Positions 45,262-58,284 of a stretch of DNA of 64,000 nt are shown piece by piece (the stretch's first letter is position 1; every line of letters starts with the position of its first letter). The notes below the pieces were generated by a model, which made no database searches, had not been told where the DNA came from, and saw nothing but the letters and a program-made list of their open reading frames with translations. The stretch is taken from positions 4,661,001 through 4,725,000 of the forward strand of contig NC_092568.1 of NCBI RefSeq assembly GCF_037975245.1, given 5' to 3'. This stretch comes from Apostichopus japonicus (taxonomy: Eukaryota; Echinodermata; Holothuroidea; Aspidochirotida; Stichopodidae). The translations under genes were made by a program, and so were the position numbers.

Positions 45262-47404
45262 TGAATTTGGACGTAAACTCGACCAGGCCACAGTTAAACA
45301 CGTATTACAACTCGCTGTACAAAGATCTTTGTGATTTTAGAAGTAAAAGTACCGGCAACAAGTTTCACCCAATATTTTATGTAATTTTTGGTTATTCTTT
45401 AACATTTGTAGTTAATGTTATTTTACAGCCATACCAATTATTACAAAAAATGTGTGTGAAACTTGTTGTCAAGACCGTTTACTGTTAAATTACAGATTCT
45501 TTGCTCAGAGTGGAAATGTTCTGTTATTTAACAAAAACTGAAGACAGAATCATGCAGCAGGCTTTGAAAGATTTATCAAATGGCTTTTTGTTCAAAGCAA
45601 ACTTTAAGGCCTACTAAGAAGGACAAACAGTGAGTTGCAAGATGCATGTCAAAACTGGAACTTTTCCACTTGAAATAAACAAATGTTACTTAAGTAAGTT
45701 ATATCTGTAGAAAAATATGTTGGATCCAAATCAGTTCTTATGCCTGCAAAGTGCAAGTGACCAGTGACCAGCAGAAGGAAACAGCTCAAACCAACCGCAA
45801 AAGTTGACGAAGCGGTGCGAACTGCAAATTCAGTGCCTCACGTACAACGGCTGTTGTTGTAGCTGAATAAGTATACCGCGTTCTGTTCTGATGGCGCTCT
45901 ATCCCAACATCAATTCGTAAAAGTTGTCCATAACAATTTTCAAAATCACGGTTTTCTAGTGTAAACGTTTCTTGTGACGTCAATGAAATAGGTCATGGTT
46001 ATCCTTTAGAAACTATTAATCAACGGCAATATGTCATATTTACAAATCGAAATGCTTAACACCTTCGTATTTGATGTTTACTAGGGCGTCATGTCTGTGT
46101 GTAGGTTCCAAAATTTCATGTGGTTTACCTTCTTAAGGAAACTGGTCCATGCATCTTAAGCTATATTGCAAAATAGAACAAAATAAAGTATCTTCTAGTT
46201 ATGACCACAAACATTGCATTTTACATCAGGTGCAGCATGTAACGTAAGTTAGTAGTGCCTATATATTACTTTATATAATTGAGGTCATGTGCTTCAGAAG
46301 AGATCTTTAGAACATTGTATCATTGTTCACAGATCACTTCCATCATGCGAACTGCCTTAACATTGAAGGTTGTGCTGGGAGTGGGGGAAGGGGGTGGGTG
46401 CTGAGTGGGGTGACAAACCGGATCGTGTCTGCTTATTATCTCCACTGAGTATATGAACATACACTGGCCCAGTGGGGAACTTTTAAGGTATATTTAATCT
46501 CGTTAAGTTCGTTTGAAACTCACCACAAGTTGACGAGATTCAAACTCGTTATAACACAAACTGGTTGTTCAACAACGGGTTTGAAAGCCGTTATTACGAG
46601 TTTAAAATCCGCTATTACGAATTTCAGTCCGTTATCGCGAAATTCATTTCCGAACTGTTCCTGAAGACTATATTATGTTAATAACTATTTCTTAACATGT
46701 TTTTGTTTATAATTGATTGTGGGGGGGGGGGTGATATAACGGCCTGCACAGGGTATAATTCCACCATATTACATGTCATTAGTTGTCTTATTTAGTACTA
46801 AGAAATATGTGTAGTAATGCCTTTAAAAGCAAGCTAATAAACTAAACTAAGATCTCATCGTAATAGCATGTACCGTATTTACTATTGGACATCCCAGGTC
46901 ATACCACATATAGGTCTAGTATCGGTCACTGTCACATAAGAATACAATACGAACCGTAGACAAGAGGACTCCGATATCTACATTATCGGCATAACAGTCA
47001 AAAAGAAATGATTTGTTCAACGTCTGTTATATTATTTCCAACTGCACAAGAGTGATTGAAAACTATTTGCTACTGTATGACATAACTAAATGTGAAGTTG
47101 TATGAGGGAGGCTGCTGAATTATCCAATCGATGAGGTGAATGTATTCATCTGGTAATTGTTGTATGGTTGATGTTTCACAGAAATTAATATGGGAACGAT
47201 AACGTTGGCATTATTGCTTCTTTGTCATTGTTCTTGTTGTTTTCTACGTTGCAATACATGTAACCGAGGAACTGTTGAAGATATGACATGCAGATACTAG
47301 ATATCTTTATTAGATTGAGAGCAATAAGATGATGTTACTGATATATTTAACGTTAAAATAAGACTCAGCGTGAATAGGCACAGTCTAGCCTACTACACAG
47401 ATGG
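45262..47404 (-). repeat. Large inverted repeat, right arm
   Basis: Partner of 40408-42486. Includes an uninterrupted copy of repeat C (45970-46470), whose empty site TATCTTCT near 46190 documents the nested insertion at 807-5683. A poly-G run at 46722-46731 and the degenerate CGTTAT/ACGAG words at 46500-46640 have mirrored counterparts in the left arm. Confidence 0.85.
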
Positions 47405-47406
47405 GT

Positions 47407-47744
47407 ATAAAGGAACAGATCGGATTCGTCTTTTTGGGACTCGTCAGGCGAAGGTAGGAATCGAATCCCGGATCTCATGTCAAAGACCTTGATATATTTT
47501 TGGTCATCATCATCTCATCGATAAAATTGACTCACCCTCTACGATGAAGATTGCCTATACCTTCCTCATCCTTACCTATATTCTGCTAAGATGTACACGT
47601 ATAATACACACAAAAACACCCACGCGCACATACACACACTCATCCACCTGCATGACTACAAAGGTTACGATTATCGTCAAAACCAAAATGACTGGGAAAT
47701 TACGTACTTTACATGGTTGAAAAGAGCAAGCAAATAATTGGCTA
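47407..47744 (-). other. Intergenic DNA with a possible tRNA-derived SINE piece
   Basis: On the minus strand GACATGAGATCC-GGGATTCGATTCC (47453-47482) resembles an anticodon loop followed by a tRNA T-arm/B box. No matching A box is found upstream. Otherwise no gene. Confidence 0.25.
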
Positions 47745-47814
47745 GTGCAGAATTAATGCCGTTGACCTAAGGATTGGAAGCCCTACGATATACCGAGTGA
47801 ACTAAGGTGACCTC
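47745..47814 (-). repeat. tRNA-like sequence (degenerate, SINE-like)
   Basis: The minus strand reads a D-arm-like TTAGTTCACTCGGTATATCG, then TAGGG-CTTCCAA-TCCTTA, an anticodon arm with a 7-nt loop. The T-arm that follows is degenerate (ACGGCATTAATTC instead of a GGTTCGAATCC-like B box). Probably a tRNA pseudogene or the head of a tRNA-derived SINE, not a functional tRNA. Near-duplicate 100-bp text (GATCCCCAT..) follows to 47950. Confidence 0.4.
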
Positions 47815-48340
47815 TACAGCCCATGGTTGCGATCCCCATCTTGTAACTAATGATCCCAATATACCCAAATACCCAATCCCCATGCAATTCCTTATGACCT
47901 GAGGTGGCATCTACTACCCATAGTGGCGATCCCCATACAGTAACCATTATGCTGTTCCTATTGACCTGCGTGATGCGAAAGGTATGTTAGGCAATCTGAT
48001 TATCCTGTTCAGATTTTTTTCCTCTTCTCCATGATGTTTTTCTTTCTGTTCTCACCATTCTCTCCGCCACTCCATTTGATCTAGGATACCTTAGTGATGA
48101 GATGTTGTATGTGATTCCCCATGTCTCACATCATTCCTCGTAGGGCTTCCCGGAGAACTGACGTCCATTGCCTGAGATAATCTCTCTTAGTGATCCGAAG
48201 AAGATGAAAGTTTCTACTTGAGGTGTTGGGTAGTTTATGAACAACTGGGCACTTATAATGGTAATATGTGATTATTAAGTAGTCATCGTCTTTGATTTAA
48301 TTGGTCTGCAGCTAGGTTTGTCCAAGGCGTTGATCGGATG

Positions 48341-48646
48341 TCATGTGGTTCCCAGAGTTTCGTTCTGTTGACTGGGTTGACTTTCTTGATAAGTAATGCA
48401 TGCTTTAATCATGTGGTCGGAGTGACTGTTTATTTTTATCCAAAGGACTGACTCTCTTGCAAGGCGAGGTGTCTTTTCAGTTCTTTGATTTCCAACATGC
48501 AGGTGGCGAAGGATATCCGCCTGGAGAGGTTGAGGGATTAGGATCTGTCTGCCTTTGAAGATGACTCCATTTGCAACCCCGATTTGGTCTCTTAAAGACC
48601 AGTAAGGACGCATGTTTTGAGGTGATCCTCCATTTTGTCCGGCCAC
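48341..48646 (-). pseudogene. Gypsy integrase zinc-binding fragment, copy 2
   Basis: Reads RQILIPQPLQADILRHLHVG and later RLARESVLWIKINSHSDHMI. The zinc-binding pair is damaged: CSTC of copy 1 is CITY here, losing one cysteine. Confidence 0.8.
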
Positions 48647-49339
48647 CCGGAATTGACAACTTGGGATAGCGAACTTAGAATTGGGTCATGGGTTGTTTCC
48701 AGTCTTAGTGTTTCTTGTTTAATTGTACCGAAGTTGATGAGATCCAGTTGGGTGGGATCCCCCTGCTTATCAATGACCAGTTCCTCCATTTTGAGATCCA
48801 GTGGTATGTAGCTGCATTATGTTGTTTTTGGGAGTCGGCTGAGCGCGTCGGAGAGGATCCTCGTGCTTCCAGGCTTGTAGATGACATTAAGTTGTAACCT
48901 CTTGATCAGCATCCTATGAAGCCTTGGAGATGCACTTGTAATCTCTTTCTTCACTATCATTTCAAGCGGTTTGTGATCTGTTTAGATTATGAAGGTAGGT
49001 AAGTATTGAATCTGGTTACCCCAAATACTAGTGCTAATGTCTCCCTCTCAATGGTTGAGTAATTTGCCTGTGCTGGTGACAGTGACTTCGATGTAAGTGC
49101 TACTAGCTTTATAAGCAGTATTGTTAAGCTCCGACACCTTTCTGTGATGAGTCTACTTCCAAGATGGTTGGTAGGTTAGGACTGTAGTACTGCAGGCATG
49201 TGTTGGGAGAAATAGATTGCTTGATTGCTGTGAATGATGCCTGATGATCCTCCTGACGCAAGTATGGTGTATTCTGCCTCAGAAGCTCTCAGAGAAATTG
49301 GTCATGTATGGCTACAGAAAATTCATGGCACCGAGAAAT

Positions 49340-50020
49340 CTTAGCAGATCCTCCTTATTCTGAGGTCAAAGCATGGCATGGATATTTTCAATATTGTTTG
49401 GATCTGGGCTGACACCTCTGTCTGAGTACACGGACCCGAAGAATGTTATCTGGTTTACCTTTATCGTGCACTTTGAGATATTGAAGACTAAGCCTTCTCG
49501 CCGTGCAACCTAAAAGAGCTTGAGCATGTTGTCATCGTGCTCTGTCTCTGTTCGGCCGTAGACCACTATATCATCTGCGATTCCAACGGATCCGGGGACT
49601 TACTCTACAATGTTATCCATTTGTTACTGGAATACATCCTGACTAATGGGAAGTCCAAACTGGTTAATCGTTGAAAACAGTATCGCCCGAAGGGTGTCCT
49701 GAATGTGGTAAGTTCTTGGGATATTAGTGGTGAGAGTACAGACCAGTACCCTGCCTTAGCATGCAGCTCGGAAAAACTCTTGGCATTTGAGAATTCGGGA
49801 ATAAATTTCTCCAGAGTGGATGTCTTGTGAGGGCAACTTCTCAGGTTTGAATGTCATGGGTCTAGGAAAGCACCGAGTTTCCTATCTTTGTTTCGTTACA
49901 ACAGGGAGCTGCACCAGACTGTGTGACTGTTCACTTTACGGATGACGCCTTGCCGTTTCATGCTGTCTAGTTCAGCTTTAAGTTGCTCCTTGATATGGAT
50001 GTCATACTTTCTCGACAGGT
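49340..50020 (-). pseudogene. Gypsy reverse transcriptase remnant, copy 2
   Basis: Near 49558-49590 the minus strand reads VGIADDIVVYGRTE, the intact catalytic motif that copy 1 has lost. Surrounding frames are broken, so no active enzyme is encoded. Confidence 0.75.
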
Positions 50021-50366
50021 CAATGCTGGGTTAAGCGTCCTCTTTCAGGCAGAGTTTGCCTGTGTTCGGAAATTTCCAATTGCGTCAAAGCAATCTGGAT
50101 ATTGAGTCATTAGGTCCTGTATTGATCTACTGGTTTCTGGTGAGTCTTTAAGGGTCTTCTGTGGAGGCGTAAATGTTGCATATGAAGAGTAACTACCTCA
50201 AGTCTGTCACATGTCGGCGGGTCCAGGTACGTTTACGACATAAAATCCTTGGTTAATCCACTTAGACTAACTATGCTTGTATTTAAGGGTAATAACTCCA
50301 AGATATGGAACATATGTATGATAGTGTGCCTTAAAGTAGTGTCTGTGATGACCTAATGATGGTTTT

Positions 50367-50732
50367 CTATTCGTCATTTGGATACATTGGACAGATGGTG
50401 TGCACGGGTAGAGTATTGCCGTTCGCACCTGTATCTACCTTCACACTAAGCTTATGCTTGCCCGGGAGCTGAGAGCATATTACACCTATATTTGCCAATG
50501 CTTCTTTACTATCCATAGTTTCAAGATACATGCTAGAAATGGTAACACTCTTAAACTGAGCAGTGAACTGTTCATCTCCACTCTCAATGGTATCGTCGGG
50601 ATCTTCATGATCAATTCCGTGAATCTTTGCCTGTTTTGGTGTTTGGCTTGGCCCTGTTTTGCGTCTCCCTTTATCATGACTATTTTTTTTGTCCTTGATT
50701 CCTGTTGCTAGTCTTACTTTGTGTTTCGACAA
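50367..50732 (-). pseudogene. Gypsy protease region, copy 2 (121 open codons)
   Basis: The longest intact piece of this element. A basic linker (KDKKNSHDKGRRKTGPSQTP), an acidic stretch, then KHKLSVKVDTGANGNTLPVH with the DTGA active-site motif. Confidence 0.8.
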
Positions 50733-50832
50733 TACTTTACCTAATGACCTGTCGTCTCACATGCTTTACACTTATCGTAATATGCCGGACACTGCCGTGG
50801 TGCATGAGAAAAGCCACAGGTACCACATTTCT
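50720..50832 (-). pseudogene. Gypsy gag double zinc knuckle with shared stop, copy 2
   Basis: Second knuckle CKACETTGH, stop, VKYC: the same TAG as copy 1, but the cysteine is intact. Upstream (higher coordinates) gag is not recognisable. Confidence 0.7.
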
Positions 50833-51599
50833 TTTGAGGATTTCTGAGGACGCGGACTGTTAATCTGAATCAAGTGTGTTAAGTGATCCTCTGCTTGCAC
50901 AAACTGCTTCATATTTTCTTCATTCTTGACGAACATTCTCGATACCTTTTAGGCGTATGTAATAAATGATTCACATTTTCAAGGTAGCTGACAGATATGA
51001 ACACCCAATGAAAGGATATCTATCTTTTCCCTTAATTGGTAAAAGAGAGACAAGAAAGAAAGCGAAGGGAAACGTGCAGAGGAAATTTCAGGGAGATTTC
51101 ACTGTCTAAATCGTGTAATTTGGCGCTTTAGAATTATTTTCAATGCGTATTCTGCCTGTGCAGTACTCTTACCAGACGATAGCACACGCAGCTGAAGGGG
51201 ATCCGCAGCGGTAACATACCTATGCCTAACTTAACTGGATACATCAGCTAATATTATAGAAAAATATATTGACATTGCATGGGTAGCCTAGAGATGTCAA
51301 AGGATGGGCCCCAGCTGGGTATGAGGCACAAGTTTGATTTACATATACGTATAGGTATATATGTATACATTCTCTTCTATACTTGCACATGGCTAGTGAA
51401 ATAACCAGAGTTTGCAAATACAAGTTCTATGTTTAGCTTCGAATTTCATCAATATAGAGGTAGGCAGTTTTAAAACAGGGAAGGATCCTATTGGTGCGTT
51501 TTAGCTTACCAACTTATGCTTGATTTTGGTGTCAAGAATCGACAAAGTAACCAGAATCAGGGTGATTTGTTAAAGGGCATTGCAAAGTTCAAAATGTTG

Positions 51600-51817
51600 C
51601 CGAACTGTTATAAATACGTATGTAATTGAATGTGAAAAATCTTGCAGAATTGGAAAGCGCCACACGATACGGAACATTTACTTGTCTAGGAGTAGGCAGG
51701 TTTGACAATCGCAGTTGTTTTTCACTCTCTATGATTCAGCGCATGTGTGTAGACATGCGTAATACGGTTTATGTTAACACTGAAGTGTAAACGCTATTCT
51801 TGACCAATATTGGCACC
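51600..51817 (+). promoter_or_regulatory. Candidate promoter / 5' UTR of Ig receptor copy 2
   Basis: Counterpart of 10518-10728: TATAAATA near 51613 and the GTTTACACT palindrome at 51773-51792 with one changed base (GTTAACACT on one side). Confidence 0.4.
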
Positions 51818-54800
51818 ATGTCAACCGCATATCAACAATTTCGGAAGGGAATAAACTCCTCGTCGAGGAGATTATTCACGAGAGGTAAGTGATATACATC
51901 AACAAATCCTTGATTGGTTGGACAAACCTATAGCAGCATTTCTACTCAATGGATGCAGTCTTAGGTTGATAAATAATGTCTCCGCCATTTATGTATCGCC
52001 TACGTGCACAATATGGTACAATATGGTGTACGTAGTATATTACAACGCAAATGCCTAAGCTAATGATTACATGGCTTCATTATGTTGGTCTTGAATCAAT
52101 ATTCTATGCACATCATGTTTCATGAACATTGAATTGAATACTTATTTCCATTTTCTACATTTGCAGTATTAGAAATACAACCTTAACGAATACATTATGT
52201 AAGAGAACAAGAAATTGAATGGATGATATAGCAAACAGAGATTATAAATTATTTGGCTATCTTATCTTAAATTATTGACATTTTGTCTCAAAATGTTGTC
52301 TTTCATATGTCGAAAGTGTGACATTTTTATCTCGTCAACTGTCATGTTGAACACAGTACTTACGATACATTTTGAGAATTGAAAATTCAACATTTTATAG
52401 TAAGATTGCTATAGTTTTGAGATATGTATAATCAAAACTTTGAGATATAGTGTTTTCCCCAATTCCTTTTAATGAATCACCGCATGAAAAAAAGCTATTA
52501 TTAAATGTAAACGGGATGTGCCTGGTATACGGAGCAGTATGGATTCGACCTAGACGCTGTGTTGGGGTTTGACGAAATTCCTAAATATTCTCTCCTGAAT
52601 AAGTTTTCAAACGTGGCATTTCCATGACGACGAACAAGTTAAAGGCTACGGTAATCAATTGTGATCATATAAAATCAACCTAACATATTATGCAGTGTTT
52701 CGGTTATTTTGATTCAACCGTATGATGCAAAAGTCATGAAGGCAATACAACCCAAGCCGATACACATACCATTAAGTTTGGAGTCCATTAGTTTTATGCA
52801 AAGGGGTTTACTGAAACGAAGTGATTATTCGCAGGGCAGCCCGGCGAATAACGTACACAGACACCTTATTCGCAGGGCTGTGACGATTTTGAAAATAGGT
52901 TTATTATTAGGTTTTGCTATTGATACCAGTCAGTTTAGGGGCCTTGAAAAAGCCAACCTTTTGGGCCCAAATAGTCTTAGCCACTTCATAAGCTAATTTT
53001 TGGAGCCCCAGCAGTTCAAGTTTAAAAGCTTATTTTAAGGGAGCTTATCTTGGGATTCCCCAAAAGCCGATATTGCCTGAAAGCCAATATGGTCAAACCT
53101 CCCACACCTTTACATGCAAATAAGCAGTCACTCTGCAAAAACAAAGGTGAAAATGATCGAGGGATGACATTTTTATGTTGGCGGTACTAATGCTAGACTG
53201 GTTCAATCTTAAGGCCCTAGGCTCCCAAAACCAACCCTAACAGCATTAAGATAGGAATCCCAAAGGCCAATAAATTCCTCAAAATATAGAGGCTCCCTAC
53301 ATAATCAGAGGAGAACAGCGTTCATGAACTTCTCCTTAACCATAAAAATGGGTGGATAATTGGCTGGTCATACGATGTAGTGTTCGTATTACTTACCGAC
53401 TTCATATACTAAAAGGTCAGAGTTACAGGGAAAAAAAAGCATGTTGGCCGTTATTCATATATACCCATATGACTGAAACCTTTAAACCCATGCCTAGTAT
53501 AAGACTCTGTATATCTATACAGCGGTACGGTATTTACTTGTCAGTACCGTACATAAAATCATTATAACATATTATGCACTGTTTCAGTTATTTGCATATC
53601 GATTAAGTTTGATCGATATCGACTTTTGTTTGGCGCCGCTCTTTTGGCGACGCAATTGTTCTCTCCTTTCCTTACCGTCTTTTAATATACCTTATATGGA
53701 CACTTTTCTGTATTTTGTTTGTGCAATATGTATGTAATGGCTTGGAGGGTTGTCTTGGTGATGTTATAACTCACATTATGTCTATGCTCTGAGAAAAACA
53801 ACCAGTTCATTTCACCAGGAAAGACTTCATAGGCTGAGCTACATTCTCTATGTAGTCAGACAATGGCGTGTATACATTCAGCTATATAGACTCTCCAAAA
53901 GAAATTCGAAAAAGGAAACGAGATAAAGCAGGAGGGATGAGGAAACGATTGCGCCGTAAGAAATATAAACCGTATTTGCCATCGATTTTAATGGGTTTCG
54001 AACAAATTCTGAGCTATAAAAGGGTTGCTAATGTTAAATGTGTACAACAGTATTGTAACGCAAGCATACTATCCTTTACTGAGACCGGGCTCACAAATCA
54101 CCACATGCATTGATGCCTATTTGTCTATTGAAGGTTTTAGATTGTTACGAGTATGGTTGGCCACAATGGACAACATTCAATATATTCGATTAAATGCTGC
54201 TTGTAATTTGATTTAATGATGACAATTTTTTTTCGATTTTTTTTCGGAGGCAATTTTGTATGTCTACATAAAAATTGATCTAATGTGGATATTAATTCGA
54301 ATTCATACAGAGAGGTTTCCCCATAATGCTGGCATACATTCACATTAATGCTGGCAACTAATATATAGGGGTATTGCTAGACTGAGACTTCCTTAGATAA
54401 TTACTAATGAATTCTTTCATCCCTCGTACAATTAAAGTTTACAACAACAACTTAAGTCGTTTGCTCTCATATTGTGTATGTTTTACTGCTTCGTTTTTAT
54501 ATCTGATCTTACATATTTCTTACTATTATCTGTATACTTGTTCTTAGATTTATATATTTTGTTTTTTAATGACTTGTGCGAGTACTACAATTTTCCTTAT
54601 GTTTATGGAGTAATAAAGTTTAGTTTACTTTGAAGTCCATCGGCTTTATGCAAAGCTGTAGTTGCTGAAACATTTTTACCCGCAAATTTGACCTTTGACC
54701 TCCTCTCATCACATGACTTCTGTCGTTTTGCATTAATTGTAAAAGTTTTAGAATTTCGGCCATTTTTTCATGTAAACTGATGTTTTTTGGTCCCTAAACT

Positions 54801-57800
54801 AAAACCTAAAACTTTTTTACACACGTTTGGCCGAATTTGATCATTGACCCCTTTGATCACGTGAAATTTGGCGGTCGCATTAATTATTAATGCACAGTAA
54901 ACATGTAGAGTTTGCAATGTTTGATATTCTGCCTATCAAAATGACCATGTGGTCGAAGTCCTCAAACCCGAGTACTCACAAAGGACTCTTCATGCCTTCA
55001 TTGTATTCATTAATATACAAAGACAAAAGTCACGTGATCAGAGGAGAACACATATCAAATTTGTAATCTAAAGCATTTGACGAATTGTTTCTTAACGGTA
55101 ACACCGATGGAATTAAAATGAGTGGATAAATGCCTAGTCATAAGATTAATGCCTAGTCATAGATGTAATGTTCGTATCAGTGGTAACGAAAAATATATGT
55201 AATTTTTGCCGTTATGCGTATACCAAAATGACTGAAACCTATAAACCCATGCCTAATATCAGGCTCTGCGTGTCTCTCATGCATGTAAAACACCAAAATC
55301 CACGTGTTCAAAGGAGGTCACCGGTCAAACTTGGCCACATTTTGTAAAACAAGAAAACGCTTCGCAAACTATACTCTATAAGGTCGAGTTACTCTAACGT
55401 GGTGGGTTTATGACTCGGCATGTGTTGTAGTGTCACCGTGACTTACGGCGTCATAGGGTCAAAGGTGAAATAACCCCACCGATATGACAAAATGGTCAAC
55501 AGCACACACACCATGTATGATATCAGAATATGCACTACTACAGTGTGTTAATTTAATGTATAACGCTACGCCAAAGGTCACTTGATTACAGGAGTTCAAA
55601 GGTCAGACTTTGTTAAACTGGTGTACGTAATGAAGACTGACATTGTAGGGTTAACTTCTTTCAAGGTAACGTTTAAAGGAATATTCCAACATAACAAAAA
55701 CAAATCTGGAAATTTATATTTTATATAACTATTATTATAGCTGTTGTTCATATGCCAATTAAAATGCCAAATATCTGCAAGAGTCGTACCCGTAAGGTAG
55801 TAAATGACTATTTAAATAAATTATTGGAAAGTTGAGAACGCATTAATATTACATACCAAAGATCATGGGGTCAATAAAATTCAACACACATGTACTTCAC
55901 ACTTGGTATGACCATCCACCCTAATTTGGGATGAGATTTGCAATTCCGTTGATTGCCTGATAGGCTATTTGTTTAGGCATCGCTGTATTATTTACTTGGA
56001 CCTTAATATGTTCAAACCAAACCACTCGTCATGTCACATTATCGTCTGCCATTTTGTCCTTTCAGATCGTTGTGTGTTTTGGCTTTGTATCACTTTGCAT
56101 CTGCTGCTATCAGTTGTGCCGAATACATTAGGTAAGCACGATATTATAATGAACGGTTCAATGTTATTAGATATAAGATTGATCTTTGAAACATTGACGA
56201 GAATTGTATTGCAAAAAAAAAAATCACATCAGGATTTTTTTCAAAGTAAACAGATTACAGCAAAGGAAAGAAATATCATACTAGTAGTATTGCTCTTCAT
56301 TCACAATATTGGATTTATGTTTAGCTCCGACTGTCACGACAGCGATTTTTGCTCCTCGACGGAATATATTCAGGCTTAATTTGATATAGACAACTGGATG
56401 GAAATGAATGTGTACTTAGAAGATTGCCATTCACTGCCTAATATTAGCATTTTGTACAAATAAACGTCTCCTAGAGGTTACATATCCGCAGTCAGATTTG
56501 ACTCTCCGTAGGTATTACGATATCACTGATTCATCCTTAAATACTTGTTTATGTTTACTCTTTATCTGCTCCCAATCTGATCTTCATCCGAGAGAAAAGC
56601 CAAAATGAGAGGATGCAAGAAGCATGGGAGTGACTTAATCATTTGGAAATTTTGTTTAATTAATTTACTTTTATTTTGTTTGTTTTATATTATATATATA
56701 AACATCAGTAACTCACAAAAGGGAAATTTGCATTTAACAATATTTGAATACTCTCAATTTTATTTATCAGGGAACGTGCTCTCATGTAAATCTCAGCAGG
56801 GAATTGAATTGCACCGACCAGGCATCATCAACTGTAGTCTTAATGAATCTAATGACGGCATCTACTGGTATTTTGAGGATGACCCAATATCCATAGTAAG
56901 ATTGAAGGGGAATCAACAGAAGGGCCCTAGAAGTGGTGATCTGACGATTGCTCAGAACGGTTCCCTGATATTTAGCAACGTAGCAATGAGTGATGAAGGG
57001 AGGTATCGTGTTGAAGCTAATATAGGAGCTGGCACTGTATCCATGTCCATAGACGTACTTGTTGTAGGTAAGTACCGTGCGTCTATCTCGATGATACATA
57101 GTGTGGCCATTTACACTCTCGTGTGAGGCTATATGTACCTCAATAGCAAACCTGGGTATACCAGACAACATGTTCGTCTTGTATAAATATCTGATTTTGG
57201 AACTATGGGAAATAGCGTTAAATACAAAATCACCGAAAGAATATGATATCAGGGTAAGCTGCTATTTTCGTCAGACGTCATATTTTCTCACAATTACAGT
57301 AATCATGTTAATAAAAGGATAGAAATTGAAAGAATGTGATGTCTTCATAAGTACGTTATATTAGTATCACGTTAAGTCAGACAGAGTTAATATGTTGAAA
57401 TAAAAGCACTAATAGGCTGATTATATGTTTAAACAGCTTAATGATGTTTACTTTCCGAAGGTATCTTTTTCTATTTTTCTTGCTGTTAAGTTCTCACAAC
57501 ACAGATGCTTCCCGCGATAGATGGTTGTCAGGGTGATGATTGCCGTTTGTTTCGGTATGGTGAACTCAAGTTGACTTGTACAATGAGTGGACGACCAGCA
57601 GTAACTCTTACTTGGTACAATGATACCGCAGAGGCGCCAGTGACGGACGCCACTGAACAGAGTTACAAGGACCCATCCTCAGATATGTTTGTGTCTTCTT
57701 CTACCATCAATGTAAAGATAGATATCGAAAACGTACAAAACTTGACATGTATCCCATCAGGTTTATCAGTTTCCGAAAGGACGAAGAACGCGTCGGTTCT

Positions 57801-58284
57801 TTTGATGGGACCTTCAAATCTTGCTAATGTATACAGGGCCAAATACATTGATATTAATGAGGACACTGGATATAATGAGCTACTAAAAAATACTTGTGAT
57901 AGAGAAACAATGCTAATTGAAACATCAGAACCTAGTGGCAAAGTCGTTCATGTAGCAGATAAATATGATGATCACGGCCCACTTGTACTTACGTCAATGT
58001 GTCCTGAGAATAATACTTACACAAGAACTTCGATTAAGTTGCTTCGTTACAAAACACCAGATGACAATAGTGTATCATTCGTTGAACAATGTCAAAGTAA
58101 AAACAATTGCATTATTGTTGCTGACGATGGTAACACAACCTTGACATGTGTTGTCAATAACACTCGTCCTGCAGCAGAAATCTTATGGAAAATAGGTAAC
58201 CAACATGTGTCGATCATTGAAACATCAGGTTCTTCGTCATGTATCTTTGATGTGTGCAATTCATCTGTGACTATCCGAGTTTAA
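51818..58284 (+). CDS. IgSF receptor copy 2, truncated by a nonsense codon in Ig3
   Basis: Exons 51818-51884, 56066-56131, 56771-57067 and 57521-58284 by the same splice sites as copy 1, with intron 1 of only 4.18 kb. The reading stops at TAA 58282-58284, where copy 1 has AAA (Lys), giving about 397 aa: signal peptide, Ig1, Ig2 and part of Ig3. The remaining part of exon 4 (to 58393), the stalk/TM exon (60260-60458) and the tail exon (63003 onward) are preserved downstream but not reached. The product would be secreted or degraded; alternatively this is a young pseudogene. One extra Ser codon is inserted in Ig2 relative to copy 1. Confidence 0.7.
52649..56065. other. Intron 1 of Ig receptor copy 2
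   Basis: Counterpart of 26628-30241. Contains the transposon empty site at its left edge, a unit-2-specific block (52817-53298) and a single unit of the 70-bp minisatellite (55229-55290). No gene seen. Confidence 0.6.
52817..53298. other. Unit-2-specific block replacing 26792-27092
   Basis: On both sides the two units align closely, but 482 bp here has no similarity to the 301 bp at the same place in unit 1. The block contains a near-repeat, TTATTCGCAGGGC, at 52826 and 52867, and no ORF of note. Either an insertion with local deletion, or gene conversion from another copy. Confidence 0.6.

Larger units (their letters stand above)
48003..51000 (-). mobile_element. Decayed Ty3/gypsy retrotransposon, copy 2
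   Basis: Same order and same truncations as copy 1. Readable blocks on the minus strand: integrase zinc domain (48341-48646), RT (about 49340-50020), protease (50367-50732) and zinc knuckles (50720-50832). LTRs and integrase core are absent. It has independent later mutations, some milder and some worse than in copy 1. Confidence 0.85.

Noticed and set aside
47745-47814. Functional tRNA gene
   Set aside because: D-arm and anticodon arm are recognisable but the T-arm/B box is degenerate and the acceptor stem does not pair.
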